Origin: Gadus chalcogrammus
Lineage: Eukaryota > Chordata > Actinopteri > Gadiformes > Gadidae
Direction: 5' to 3'
Length of the DNA: 64,000 nucleotides
Assembly (NCBI RefSeq): GCF_026213295.1
Contig: NC_079412.1
Span: 6,755,232 to 6,819,231 of the forward strand
The position numbers and the translations under genes were made by a program. The notes below the pieces were generated by a model. The model saw only the letters and a program-made list of their open reading frames with translations. It had not been told where the DNA came from and searched no databases. This document shows, piece after piece, positions 26,900 to 64,000 of the stretch (positions are counted from its first letter, which is position 1; each line of letters begins with the position of its first letter).

Positions 26900-27430
26900 T
26901 ACCTAACCATCGCCCTAGCCATAACACTAACCATAACCCTAACCCCTTAACCTCTTAACCTAACAATCGCCCTAGCCGTAACCCTATCCCCTAAACCTCT
27001 TAACCCTAGCCCTAAACCTAACCCCTTAACCAAACAAACCCCTAAATCGAACCCCTTAGCCTACCCTAACCCCTAAACCTAACCCCTTAACCTAACCCTA
27101 AACCTCTTAACCTAACCCTAAACCTAACCCCTTAACCTAACCCTAAACCTAACCTAACATTACCCAAATCCCTAAACATAACCCCTAAACCTAACCTCTT
27201 AACCTAACCCTTACCCCTAAACCTAACCCCTAAACCTAACCTCTTAACCTAACCCTAAACCTAACCCCTTGCCCTAACCCTAAACCTAACCTCTTAACCG
27301 TTAAGGGGTTAGGTTTAGGGTTAGGTTAAGAGGTTAGGTTTAGGGGTTAGGTTTAGGGGTTAGGGTAATATTAGGTTAGGTTTAGGGTTAGGTTAAGGCT
27401 TAACCAAACCTAAACCTAACCTAGGTTTAG
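26900..27430. repeat. Degenerate telomere-like CCCTAA array with strand switch
   Basis: Units such as CCTAACCCTAAACCTAACC, CCCCTTAACCTAACC and CTCTTAACCTAACCC fill 26900-27298. At about 27299 the array inverts to TTAAGGGGTTAGGTTTAGGG and runs G-rich to about 27400. More C-rich copies occur at 27700-27835 and 28461-28520, separated by inserted elements. It is an interstitial, diverged telomere-like minisatellite and not a chromosome end. Confidence 0.85.
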
Positions 27431-27435
27431 GTTTA

Positions 27436-27700
27436 GAATAGAATAGAATAGAAAGCTTTATTGTCATTGTACAAGTACAACGAAAATTCAATGAGCAGCT
27501 CCATACATGCACACATGTAATCGAATATAAATATATAATAATTACAAAAGCAATATATAATATAAATAAAATAAAAAAATAAAAAAATTCAAATGCACAG
27601 TTAAACTTAAATACACCGTAAAGACTACCAACAGACAAAAAACCATCAGTGCAGAACTGAGTTCAGTATGGTGACAGCTTTAGGAAAGAAGCTGTTTAGG
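27436..27700. mobile_element. Fish retroposon end inserted in the telomere-like array
   Basis: A (TAGAA)n head at 27436-27454 is followed by AGCTTTATTGTCATTGTACA and AGTACAACGAAAATTCAATG, a block common at the ends of fish non-LTR elements. The right part contains TTTAGGAAAGAAGCTGTTT, also typical. Array sequence resumes on both sides. Confidence 0.6.
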
Positions 27701-27835
27701 GTTAGGTTTAGGCTTAACCTAACCCTAACCCTAGCCCCTTAACCTAACCATCGCCCCAACCATAACCCTAGCCAGAACAATCACCCCTAAGCCTATTAAC
27801 CTATCCATAAACCTAGCCATGACCCTAACCTAAAC

Positions 27836-28460
27836 CAGGGCTATTCAACCTCCTTAACAAGTGGGCCGAAAAGGAAAACCACTGGGGGTTCATGGGCCAC
27901 ACAGAGTAAAACTACTTGAATGAATCGCTACAAATAAATCGTACTTGAGCAGTGTTAACCTAATATATATAGTACTACTACATGGAATACACTTGTCAGA
28001 AGCATTCCTTCCTTCTTCACTTTTAATCGTATCATTATAAAAGATTTTGTTCTCACATATTTTGGACACGTATTTTGAATTCAACAATGTTGTTTGAATC
28101 ATCACAAAACAGAACTACTGTACATTATGAGATATTTTGAGCCAGTGAGTCAGTGAGAAAGATTGCACTGCCTTGTTTGCCTAGTTTGGCTTGTTTGCCC
28201 TTGTTCTGATTGCATTCATATGAGAAAAGCTAGACTCACACGTATCGGTTGAGCCAAACATTGCCAGAATAAGTGATGCCAGTTCCTGATTGTGTGGTAC
28301 TGATACTGGCTAGTCTCACCGGCTACACACAGAAACCTGATTTGCATGCAACTATGTTTCTCCTTTATTTTATTTATTTTTTGCATGCAACCTCTTGCGG
28401 GCCAGAAAAAAATTAAGAGGGGCCGCATTTGGCCCACCGGCCGCTAGTTGAATAGGCCTG
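27836..28460. mobile_element. hAT-like MITE in the telomere-like array
   Basis: Ends CAGGGCTATTCAAC (27836) and the complement of CAGGCCTATTCAAC (ending 28460) are flanked by ACCTAAAC (27828-27835) and CCCTAAAC (28461-28468), a 7-of-8 match. The terminus and duplication length fit the hAT superfamily. GTGGGCCG and GGGCCGCATTTGGCCCACC lie just inside the ends. No intact transposase is present. Confidence 0.75.
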
Positions 28461-28749
28461 CCCTAAACCTTACCAGAACACTAACCCCTTAACCTAACCA
28501 TCACCCTAACCATTAATTGATTGGCCAGCATTAAACCCAATCAACCGGACTCGGTCCAGAGAGGTGGAGCTTGAAAGGGTTAAAGATCCCATGCCATGCT
28601 ATTTATGGATGCTTTAATATAGGTATTAGTGGGCCATAAACACAGTATTCAAAGACGTCCCCGAAATTCAGCCGTGGTGCAGAGTTACAGCCACTCCGAA
28701 CCTGTCGCACATTGAGCTTCCCCCAAACGCGCTGTTTCGGTGGGCGTGT

Positions 28750-29230
28750 CAAGGCAGGTCAAGGAGGGGGGTGGGGGGGTGGCCCTGAGCAGCTTGTAGC
28801 CACAGTACAATGCGCTCTGGTTACGGTGGGCGTGTCAAGGCAGGTCAAGGAGGGGGGTGGGGGTGTGGCCCTGAGCAGCTTGTAGCCACAGTACCATGCG
28901 CTCTGTTTACGGTGGATGTATCGCAATGGCTCGTAGAAACCCATATTATACATAGATATCTATATAATATAATATAATATAATATATAATGTATATTATC
29001 ACCTGGCCCTGAGCAGCCCACGGTACCATGCGCTCTGTTTACGGTGGATGTATCGCAATGGCTCTTAGAAACCCATATTATACATAGATATCTATATCAT
29101 ATAATCTATAATATATATTATCACCTGGCCCTGATCAGCTTGTAGCCACGGCACCACGCGCTCTGTTTACGGTGGATGTATCGCAATGGCTCTTAGAAAC
29201 CCATTTAATACATAGATATCTATATCATAA
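28750..29230. repeat. Tandem units inside the TTAA element
   Basis: Two copies of an 83-bp unit (CAAGGAGGGGGGTGGGGG... GCAGCTTGTAGCCAC) are followed by three copies of a unit of about 115-130 bp containing ACGGTGGATGTATCGCAATG, GCTCTTAGAAACCCAT and CATAGATATCTATAT. Confidence 0.8.
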
Positions 29231-29311
29231 TATATATTATCACGGCCAAAAGCTGTGTGAGCCTCCAGACGATAGGCTATTATGAATCTCAAACGACCGC
29301 GTCTTCTTCAA

Positions 29312-30203
29312 ATTGATGTGGAAGTGGAAGAACCAGAGACGTCGGAGAACCCGACGAAGTCCTTTGCGATTCATTATATCGTCTGGAGGTGCACACAGCT
29401 TTTGACCGTGATCATATGTATTATTTGATATAGATATCTATGTATTATATGATATTATTTAGATGTAGAGCCCCAGAACTGCAACGCAAGTGTTGTACAC
29501 TTCCTTGTTATTTGGATAACCGTTCTGCTGTTGGTGTTATAACACGTCGGACTCTCGTCTCTGGTATTTCTACAACGAGACTCGTAGTGGGGGTCATCTC
29601 AGCCATGGTTGAGAATGAATTGGGGGAAAGGAACTTTGGCTTTGACTCCCTGAAGTACATGAACCACGACATGGAGGAGAAGGGGATTGTTGGCCGCGAA
29701 TGTATCCCGCTTGAGCCCTGCTTCCCGCCGCCTCGGCAGCGGTCAGCGCTAATCACCGCCTCCTGAAGCCGAGGCGGTGGTCCATCGGCAGCGAGGCTCC
29801 GGCGGGAGACGACCGCGGTCAACAATCCCTTTCTCCTCCATGTTGTGGTTCATGCCTACTTCAGGGAGTCAAAGCCAAAGTTCCTTTCCCCCAAATTCAT
29901 TCTCAACCATGGCTGAGATAACCCCCACTACGAGTCTCGTTGTAGAAATACCAGAGACGAGAGTCCGACGTGTTATCACACCAACAGCAGAACGGTTATC
30001 CAAATAACAAGGAAGTGTACAACACTTGCGTTACAGTCCTGGAGCTCTATATATAAATAATATCATATAATAAATAGATATCTATATCAAATAATACATA
30101 TTATCATGGCCAAAAGCTGTGTGCACGTCCAGACGATATAATGAATCCCAAAGGACTTCGTCGGGTTCTCCGACGTCTCTGGTTCTTCCACTTCCACATC
30201 AAT
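29312..30203. repeat. 0.9-kb inverted repeat
   Basis: The left arm 29312 to about 29693 and the right arm from about 29817 to 30203 are near-identical in complement, starting ATTGATGTGGAAG and including GACGTCGGAGAACCCGACGA. About 120 bp of GC-rich spacer separates them. Each arm carries a copy of the same frame ending ETRVRRVITPTAERLSK, in divergent orientation (29825-29508 minus; 29777-30007 plus). No known protein was recognised in that frame. Confidence 0.88.
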
Positions 30204-30725
30204 CTGTAGTAGACAGAACCGCGCGCTGCCTGCTGCCTGCTGCCGGCGCAAGGCACCACCGCCCGGCTGCCCGCTGCCGGGCGGTGGTGCTTCGCGGTGG
30301 TGCTTCGCGGCGGTGGTGCCTCGCGGCAACCGGCGGCAGGCAGCATGTCGCAGTTCATGTACTTCGATGTCGTTCTGCCATTGCATTCAAAATTCTGTAA
30401 CTAGCCTGTTACTACGAACTAAGCAACTACAATACACGTATTAGCATTTAGCACTAGCTCAATCACGACTCCTTCAGAATTCTTGTGGGTGGTTACGAAC
30501 CAACCAAGTGGGCAGGGCCATGAATAATAGTTTGACAACGCTACGTCACAGTGTCACCTTATCCAGATTGGCTCATTTCTTCTGCCTTTTTCCTTTCATT
30601 GCCTATTGCATTCAGCAGACAAACTGCATAGATTTCAAACTTACCACAGCTCACAAACTTATTCAGACCTATGTTATTTAACAAACAACAGGAAAAATGT
30701 CATTTTAATGGCATGGGCTCTTTAA

Positions 30726-32923
30726 GATCTGTCCTTTTGGCTCTGCAGTGAGATACACTTGCATCAGGTTGTAACAGTTTATACAATATTTATAAAGTGA
30801 GTCGACATTTGCCGGGAAACTGTTATTTTTGAGCCACTTACTCACTTTATGTCTGATTGGATATTTTACAAGAATTCCTGAGATTAAGAGTGCTGTGAAG
30901 AAGCTTTGTTGTTTGTTGACTTCTTCACAAACACTTTTCATTGATATCAACTGGTTATCTTAATTATAAAACCTTCCATGGCTGGGCTTCAATGTTTTTG
31001 GCCAAAAGTAGCTCATTTTCTTTTCCTCTCAGGAATTCGCATTTTAAATCAATGGTCAAATGTTTGTGGTGACAACTGCAATAGGACGTGAAGCAGTTCT
31101 TCCATTTCTTAGGCAGAACACGATGCACCGCAGGACTGCTCCGCCACCAACCCCACCCCCCCACCTCCAGCCCAGTCCCAGGAACCCCCCGGCTGCTCTG
31201 GGGTGGAGGGGCCACCCAGCAAGGAGGGCCGACAACCCCTGCATGTTTAGCAAGCAGTGTGTGATCTTGGGTTTCTACGTCCAGGTGTTTGGTCCTGTAC
31301 TCTGGCATGCACTCGTGCTGGCTTTCATTGGTAGTTTGTACTTGGGTTGTAGCATCCTTCTCTCTGTATAATAAAGAGCATCTATAAAGTCGCCAGCAGA
31401 AGTCCCCATGAGACCCTCAATGAGAGTAACATCCTCCGTGAGAGTATCAGCACCGAGCCGCTGAGCGGCCATAAGCCGCTCTCCTATGGCCGCTCAGTTA
31501 CAGCACTGAGCGGCTCCGTGTCAGCACGGAGCCGCTCAGGAGCCATGTTCAGGCACCCCCGCTCCCAGCGAGCTGTGGCCCCTGCCCCTCTGGATTATAA
31601 TGCTGTGAGGAACCGTGCATTGTGGGAGTCTCAATGGTTGTTCAAACACTTCATCAGTCAATATTTACATTTACAGCCATATACTGCCAATAGCAAAGAG
31701 TCTTGGGAAAATAAAATTTGCCTCAAATTACACCCATTTTATTATATCTATATATATAATGAAAATATATCTATATATTTGTTTAATAACAATAACTATA
31801 TATATATATATATACATAATTAGGTGAGTGCTGGAAGCAGTGCTCAACTTTTGTTAGTCTTTATTGTTTCTTTACCTGACGTTAACCATATGCAGAACCA
31901 AAACAGGTTCACGACTGTTTCGAAGCGATTGCTTAGTCATTACGTGGAACAATAACGAAGCCTTAAGAGTGGTGGGCATTGAAATGAAAGGCTGCTCTTG
32001 TAGTTGAGGGGCGTTAGGGGTGCCAAAGTGGCAATTAAAGAAAATGACTAAGCGATTGGAAATATGATTGTTATATATCGGGCCTTTGTGAGTTTGGACC
32101 CCCGTTTATATGGCAAAAGGCTAGGTGATTGCTACATACAGAAGCTAAATGCTAACGTGCTTGAAAACTATCTTTCAATGTCATGCTATCTCCACAAACC
32201 AAGTTATATGAAAGACCCCAAGGCGTCCAGTACAGGCCTTTCATTTTGCTGCCAGTAGATTACTGTCATATATCAGCGGCATGCTGTATGCTAAGATTAC
32301 AGCAAGCTAGCTGTATGTATATGATCGTGGGGAACCTGCTGAAAAGTTTTACAGTGTGCTCCATCATTATTATTTAATGCCACTCAATCACATATTTAAA
32401 GTTTCATTCTGCTTTGGGGACATTGGCCCATTTTCTCGCTTTGGGTTTTAACGGGGTAATGGAAAATGTGCAAGACATCTAACCCAAAATGGGCCGTTTC
32501 TTCCATTTGTTTCCACTTGACTTTTAGAGTCAATGGGCATTCAACAATATGCCCATGGCACTGTCTGATAACGGAAAACAATATGGGCCAGTGTATGGAG
32601 AGAAAACAGATAACAATTTAGTAACTGGCCCCAAACACATAACCTGACCATGCATGGTTTACAGGGAAAGCCATAAACAATGGCAGCATTTTTAACAATA
32701 TCGGACAATAACTGGAATGTGCACTTGATTCAATACAAAACTATTCAATGTTTAATCAACCATGTTGGGGACACAGCTTAGCTTATTGATGGTTAAATTG
32801 GATCCCACCCATCAGACACCCGGCTGTGAGATTCTCTCAAGGATGCCATAGGAAATTGCATTATAAAACTATAAAATATATATCCAAGTCTGTATCATAA
32901 GCTCAATAATAAAACAAGCAAAT
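30726..32923. other. Region between the TTAA element and the MGAT4C-like gene
   Basis: No recognised gene. A minus-strand frame (31308-30964) and a plus-strand frame (31060-31371) overlap and are unconserved to my knowledge. Two perfect hairpins lie at 31461-31539. AT-rich sequence with TA repeats is at 31740-31815. Confidence 0.4.
31461..31539. repeat. Pair of perfect GC-rich hairpins
   Basis: CTGAGCGGCCATA (31461-31473) pairs with 31485-31497, and CTGAGCGGCTCCGTG (31506-31520) pairs with 31525-31539. Both stems start with the same CTGAGCGGC, suggesting a duplicated hairpin. Confidence 0.8.
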
Positions 32924-35913
<2,990 letters not shown>

Positions 35914-35982
35914 GTCCTCCTGAGAACTACCTGTGCGCTCAATCATACACACACGCGCGCGCGCGCACACACGCACACGCAC

Positions 35983-36051
<69 letters not shown>

Positions 36052-37500
36052 GACTTGGGTAGTTAGTGTTTAACTCAGTCAGCAATGCAGCAAATAATAG
36101 TTGATTTAATCCTGTAAATATATGTTTCAGGAAGAATAGATACAACAGCGAGGGCCGAGGTGTGTTAGAGAGCACTGGAAGATTCCCTGTAGTATTTACA
36201 AACAATTGTATTGTTTATTGAAAAAAATAACTATCTATATTTCCAACTAATCAGAGTACACCGTTAATTACAACGCTGATACAATTCTAACATGGTATTA
36301 GTGTTGTAATTAACGGTGTAGGCTACTGTAAACGTTTTCAAGTGTCAAAATCGATTGGGTTCAAGACTCCAGAACACAATTATAATCACATTGATGGAGA
36401 AACTCGATTCAAACAACCTTACCTACAAGCAGCGTGTTGTGTGTGTTCAGGAAGCGATGTAGTAAATGTGTTGGTGTCAGAAGTGTATCGTCGTCATATT
36501 CAGTGAGGCGCTCATGAAGTTATAGCACACCTCCTCCCCAGCAGCGGCTGTCAGACGGGGAGCTGGAGACAGCAGCAGAAGCAATTACGGTAGCGCGGTG
36601 AGAGTCCCAGTCCAGTGACACACACCGCCACTCTCTGGAGCCTGGTGTCATAAGTCCACGCAAATCACATTTATTGTCCCCCACACACCAGATAACCAAG
36701 GTAACTTCAAACTCCAAAGAGGTGCTATGGTTTCGGAATGTAGCTTTACCCATGCCCGAAGCCAAAATAAATTAATAATTGTAAACTGATACAACTGTAT
36801 AAACACCAGGGGTTGAGAAGACATGATCCCATGTTTCCGCCTTGTGTGGCATCTGGAGGTGTGAGCACAACCGCACCGATGTACGGCCCTGGTTAAGGCA
36901 AAACGGAGACATTTCCGGTAAATTAAGCAGCCTCGTGTGCATAAATATCGGTATGTGTATGTTATTTATTTTAAAATGTTTCAGAATTTCATATTGTAAC
37001 ATATTGGTTTGAAAAAAACGGTTTAATAGTAGTTATATTCTTTGATGTTAAACTGGAACTAGAATACAACAGATTTAAAACATGAATTAATGTTAATGTG
37101 TCATACATCCGTCATATTGCATGATTCAATAATATTTTCACAGACTTCCTCATTCAACAGGGTTGCTCACTGAAATAAACTTTATTCACAGCAAATGGGT
37201 TCTTCTCATGAAAGGTGTTTCAGGCAATGGCCGACTTGGTGGTTCAACATGGTGTCTCCTGTGTTTTTACTTTGCAGGACCAAACCATTCACATTCACGT
37301 ATTGTTCTATTTGCCTGATAAACCATAGCAAGCCTTTGAAAATCGGCCTGTTACTGTGTTTTCAAACAGCTAAGGGTTAAACCCACTCACACCTGGTGGT
37401 GTAATAGGAGGACCCTTTAAGTAAAGGCCCTGCATTCACCCAGCTTTTGACTAAGAATCACTACTTAGTAGCCTCATCCCCCTCCATAACGTCTGTCTGT
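35914..37500. other. Spacer between ap4b1 3' end and the MGAT4C-like 5' end
   Basis: It contains the upstream flank of the MGAT4C-like gene, a (CA)n tract with CACACG and CGCG variants (35947-36048), and a 64-bp inverted repeat (36257-36320). A minus frame at 36765-36520 is unrecognised. TTTATT near 37181 (AATAAA on the minus strand) is a candidate ap4b1 polyadenylation signal. Confidence 0.45.
36257..36320. repeat. 64-bp inverted repeat
   Basis: TACACCGTTAATTACAAC (36257-36274) is exactly complementary to 36303-36320, and the pairing continues imperfectly inward (GCTGATAC with GTATTAGT). It may be a tiny MITE or a structured element. Confidence 0.75.
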
Positions 37501-37547
37501 GTGTGTGTGTGCGTGTGCGTGTGTGTGTGATCCTGCTCGGAATGAGC

Positions 37548-59880
<22,333 letters not shown>

Positions 59881-60359
59881 GACCGCTGCTTCCATCAAAG
59901 GGGTTGTTTCATATGTCAGTCCTTAGTATAACATTTAATGAATAACAAAGATACACAACATACCTCCCCGAACCACACCAACACATTGCTAACCGAAGAC
60001 ACCACAAACATTAGTTTTGTTTTCAGACCACACAGAATATAAACTCGAACTAAACACTAACGGTCTGTGTGCGATCAAGAACAGTTTTATAGCTTCAATA
60101 AACTCTAAATGTACTTCATACATCAGTGATCCTTATGCCTTGATTGTAAACATTATCGTTCCGTAAACATCCACCGGCTCTTCTGGTCAGAGGTTAATAA
60201 TAACAGCCGAGCTGCAGCTCGGGTTCCGGGTTTGATTCACTGTCGCCCTCTCGTGGACAGGAGGGTCAACCAGTCTGAGATCACGTTTTTTATATAGATA
60301 TAGATATAGATATATACGCACGTTAACAAGTCTAATAAAACAACACCAGTGACAGTTGG
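59881..60359. promoter_or_regulatory. ap4b1 upstream region and spacer to sephs2
   Basis: Only about 480 bases separate the ap4b1 start from the sephs2 3' end on the same strand. GC-rich sequence around 60180-60265 may hold the ap4b1 promoter, and a TATAGA repeat lies at 60290-60318. No specific site is certain. Confidence 0.35.
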
Positions 60360-60377
60360 TATGAGTTTCTGGATTAT

Positions 60378-60383
60378 TTTATT
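60378..60383 (-). terminator. Polyadenylation signal for sephs2
   Basis: TTTATT on the plus strand is AATAAA in sephs2 sense. It is the first canonical hexamer after the candidate SECIS. Confidence 0.55.
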
Positions 60384-60448
60384 GATTGTGAAAATCAGGA
60401 GCATTTACACATTCACAGCCCTCAGGCCTGCAGCACACAAAGGCAGTC

Positions 60449-60521
60449 CTCCATTCAGAAGCACACATCCACTCCCCCCTGGCCCGTGGGCTTTATAGGG
60501 CAGAGCATCATACAGAATGAG
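60449..60521 (-). promoter_or_regulatory. Candidate SECIS element in the sephs2 3'UTR
   Basis: In sephs2 sense there is ATGA (60511-60508), an 11-position helix pairing TGCTCTGCCCT with the segment just 5' of the opposing GGAT (ten of eleven pair, counting G-U), AAA at the apex (60494-60492), and the opposing GA at 60469-60468. A lower helix pairs CTCATTC (60521-60515) with GAATGGAG (60456-60449). Spacing from ATGA to AAA is 13 bases, as in known SECIS elements. SEPHS2 is a selenoprotein, so a SECIS is expected here. Detection was by eye. Confidence 0.6.
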
Positions 60522-60940
60522 AGGACCGGGATTGGTGCTGGGCGGCCAGTGAGCTGACAGAAGGCGCTCCGACCACCGAGCAGCGCCAGAGAAAGCTGCT
60601 CAACTCCCTCTGAAACTGCGAGGTGGTGACAGAGGCCACACACATCCGCTAGGGATTCATTCACCAACACTGGAGTCACTGAAGAAAATCATTTAAAACA
60701 AAAAACCAAAACCCCCGCCACATTATTTCCGGCATACATTTTATAGCGTCGTTGAAATTTGTTCAAATCTTATTTGGAATGTTTTTCTTCTTTACAAAAA
60801 AAGTGGTAGAACGAGCTCCTTGGACGAGATTTAGAAAAAGATGAAGCAGACCGCCATAATCTCGTCCTCAGGACAGAGGTGACCAAAGACTAGTGGCCAG
60901 CCGATTATATCATATGCTCGTAAACTTCTTGATGAGGGGA

Positions 60941-63036
<2,096 letters not shown>

Positions 63037-63606
63037 CTGAGAGACAGCGGGGACAGGGTGAGGATGGGGAGGTTCCCTCGCAGCAGTGCAGGGGACACAT
63101 ATGACGCACAGCTGCTCTCAATTTAGCATGCAAGTATTCTGGGCTGCTTGAGAAACAAATTCACATTGTTAAAGAGTCTCCAAAAGTGATTCCAGTGGAA
63201 ATGTTGCAATTGAACTATACTACAAAATATGGGCCGCCTGGGGGCCCTCGTTCAGGATAGCCTCCAGGTTGGTAGAGGTTAGGGCTTGGAACCTGTAGGA
63301 CATGTTCTCCATAGTGGGGGAGTACCAATAGGCTTGTTTCAACACTGTGCCAAGCTGTGGTGGAGTTGCGCAGCAGGCATAGTGCGGTTCAAGAGGAACA
63401 CACAGCCGCAGAGAAGGAAAAACCTCCCTACCGATTCTATTTAGGTTTATTCCAATTACCAACCGGAAACCATTAGCAGGTAGAGATTTTTGGTATACTT
63501 GGCCTTCGTTTTAACATTGACATGATTGCTAAATACGTTCATGTTCAAAGTAAGTTATTATATGCAACAGTTCATCATAAAATGGTCCAGTCTGTAGCCC
63601 CCACGC
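63037..63606. other. sephs2 intron, no further exon seen
   Basis: A minus frame at 63462-63220 (with ACCATPPQLGTVLKQAYWYS) is unrecognised and is not part of the selenophosphate synthetase fold. The next upstream sephs2 exon is not in the window. Confidence 0.4.
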
Positions 63607-63815
63607 CTACGGTGTTTTGTACTGTCCTGTATTGCGTGAGGTGTCCTGTACTGTCCTGTATTGTGTGAGGTGACCTGTACTGTCCTGTATTTTATGAGGC
63701 GGCCTGTACTGGCCTGTATAGTGTAAGGTGTCCTGTACTGGCCTGTATTGTGCGAGGTGTCCTGGCCTGTAATGTGTGAGGTGTCCTGTCCAGGCCTGTA
63801 TTGTGTGAGGTGCCA
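63607..63815. repeat. About 30-bp minisatellite
   Basis: Six to seven copies of a unit CCTGTATTGTGTGAGGTGTC plus CTGTACTG in the sephs2 intron, with point variants. Confidence 0.88.
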
Positions 63816-63879
63816 GTAGGTACTTAACATCTACAACAGCATGTGGCAGCCAAGTGATGAGGTTCTTGGATAGATTTAT

Positions 63880-64000
<121 letters not shown>

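Larger units (their letters stand above)
28580..30725. mobile_element. 2.1-kb TTAA-flanked palindromic element
   Basis: TTAA at 28580-28583 and 30722-30725 flank inverted termini AGATCCCATGCCAT and the complement of AGAGCCCATGCCAT. TTAA duplication is the hallmark of piggyBac-type transposition. Inside are tandem repeats (28750-29230), a large inverted repeat (29312-30203) and a GC-rich hairpin cluster (30220-30350). No recognisable transposase is present, so it is non-autonomous. Termini resemble the smaller TTAA MITEs in this window. Confidence 0.65.

Noticed and set aside
26900..27430. Chromosome end (true telomere)
   Set aside because: Units are degenerate, the strand flips, and genes continue on both sides.

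Overview
The window reads as nuclear DNA from a teleost fish. The genes are vertebrate genes with GT-AG introns. The spacers are crowded with (CA)n/(TG)n microsatellites and minisatellites, and with DNA transposons typical of fish: hAT, PIF/Harbinger, Tc1/mariner and TTAA-targeting elements. There is one 100-N assembly gap at 23302-23401. The very high dinucleotide-repeat density would fit a gadiform (cod-like) genome, but that is only an inference.

Layout from left to right. 1-15 kb: mrpl49 (+, one uninterrupted coding exon), haus7 (-, nine exons, 334 codons reconstructed), las1l (+, one uninterrupted 570-codon exon with an NRF-1-type palindrome upstream) and crebzf (+, single coding exon with a spliced 5'UTR). 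13.8-23.4 kb: no recognised gene; it holds MITEs, three complex tandem arrays and the gap. 23.8-25.9 kb: a divergent pair, ccnq (-, only the first two coding exons found) and cfap126/flattop (+, only the first three coding exons found). 26-32.9 kb: degenerate telomere-like CCCTAA arrays, a hAT-like element with an 8-bp target duplication, and a 2.1-kb TTAA-flanked element built around an 0.9-kb inverted repeat. 32.9-35.9 kb: a complete MGAT4C-family glycosyltransferase gene (-, four coding exons, 463 codons). 37.5-59.9 kb: the whole ap4b1 gene (-, 13 coding exons, 800 codons in phase), with introns full of transposons and arrays. 60.3-64 kb: the 3' two thirds of sephs2 (-, six exons), with a candidate SECIS hairpin in its 3'UTR; the 5' exons, which would carry the selenocysteine codon, lie beyond the right edge.

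The genes do not form one pathway. They are housekeeping loci: mitochondrial ribosome, augmin, rRNA processing, stress transcription, cyclin, cilium, Golgi glycosylation, AP-4 trafficking and selenium metabolism. The points most worth a second look are the candidate SECIS, the intronless las1l and mrpl49, the GC-AG intron in haus7, tandem duplications of exon ends with their 5' splice sites in ap4b1, a nested hAT-in-TTAA-MITE insertion with exact target duplications, a hAT insertion that splits a minisatellite, and the long palindromic TTAA element. Exon borders were placed by eye from homology, splice consensus and phase. The complete multi-exon models sum to whole codons.
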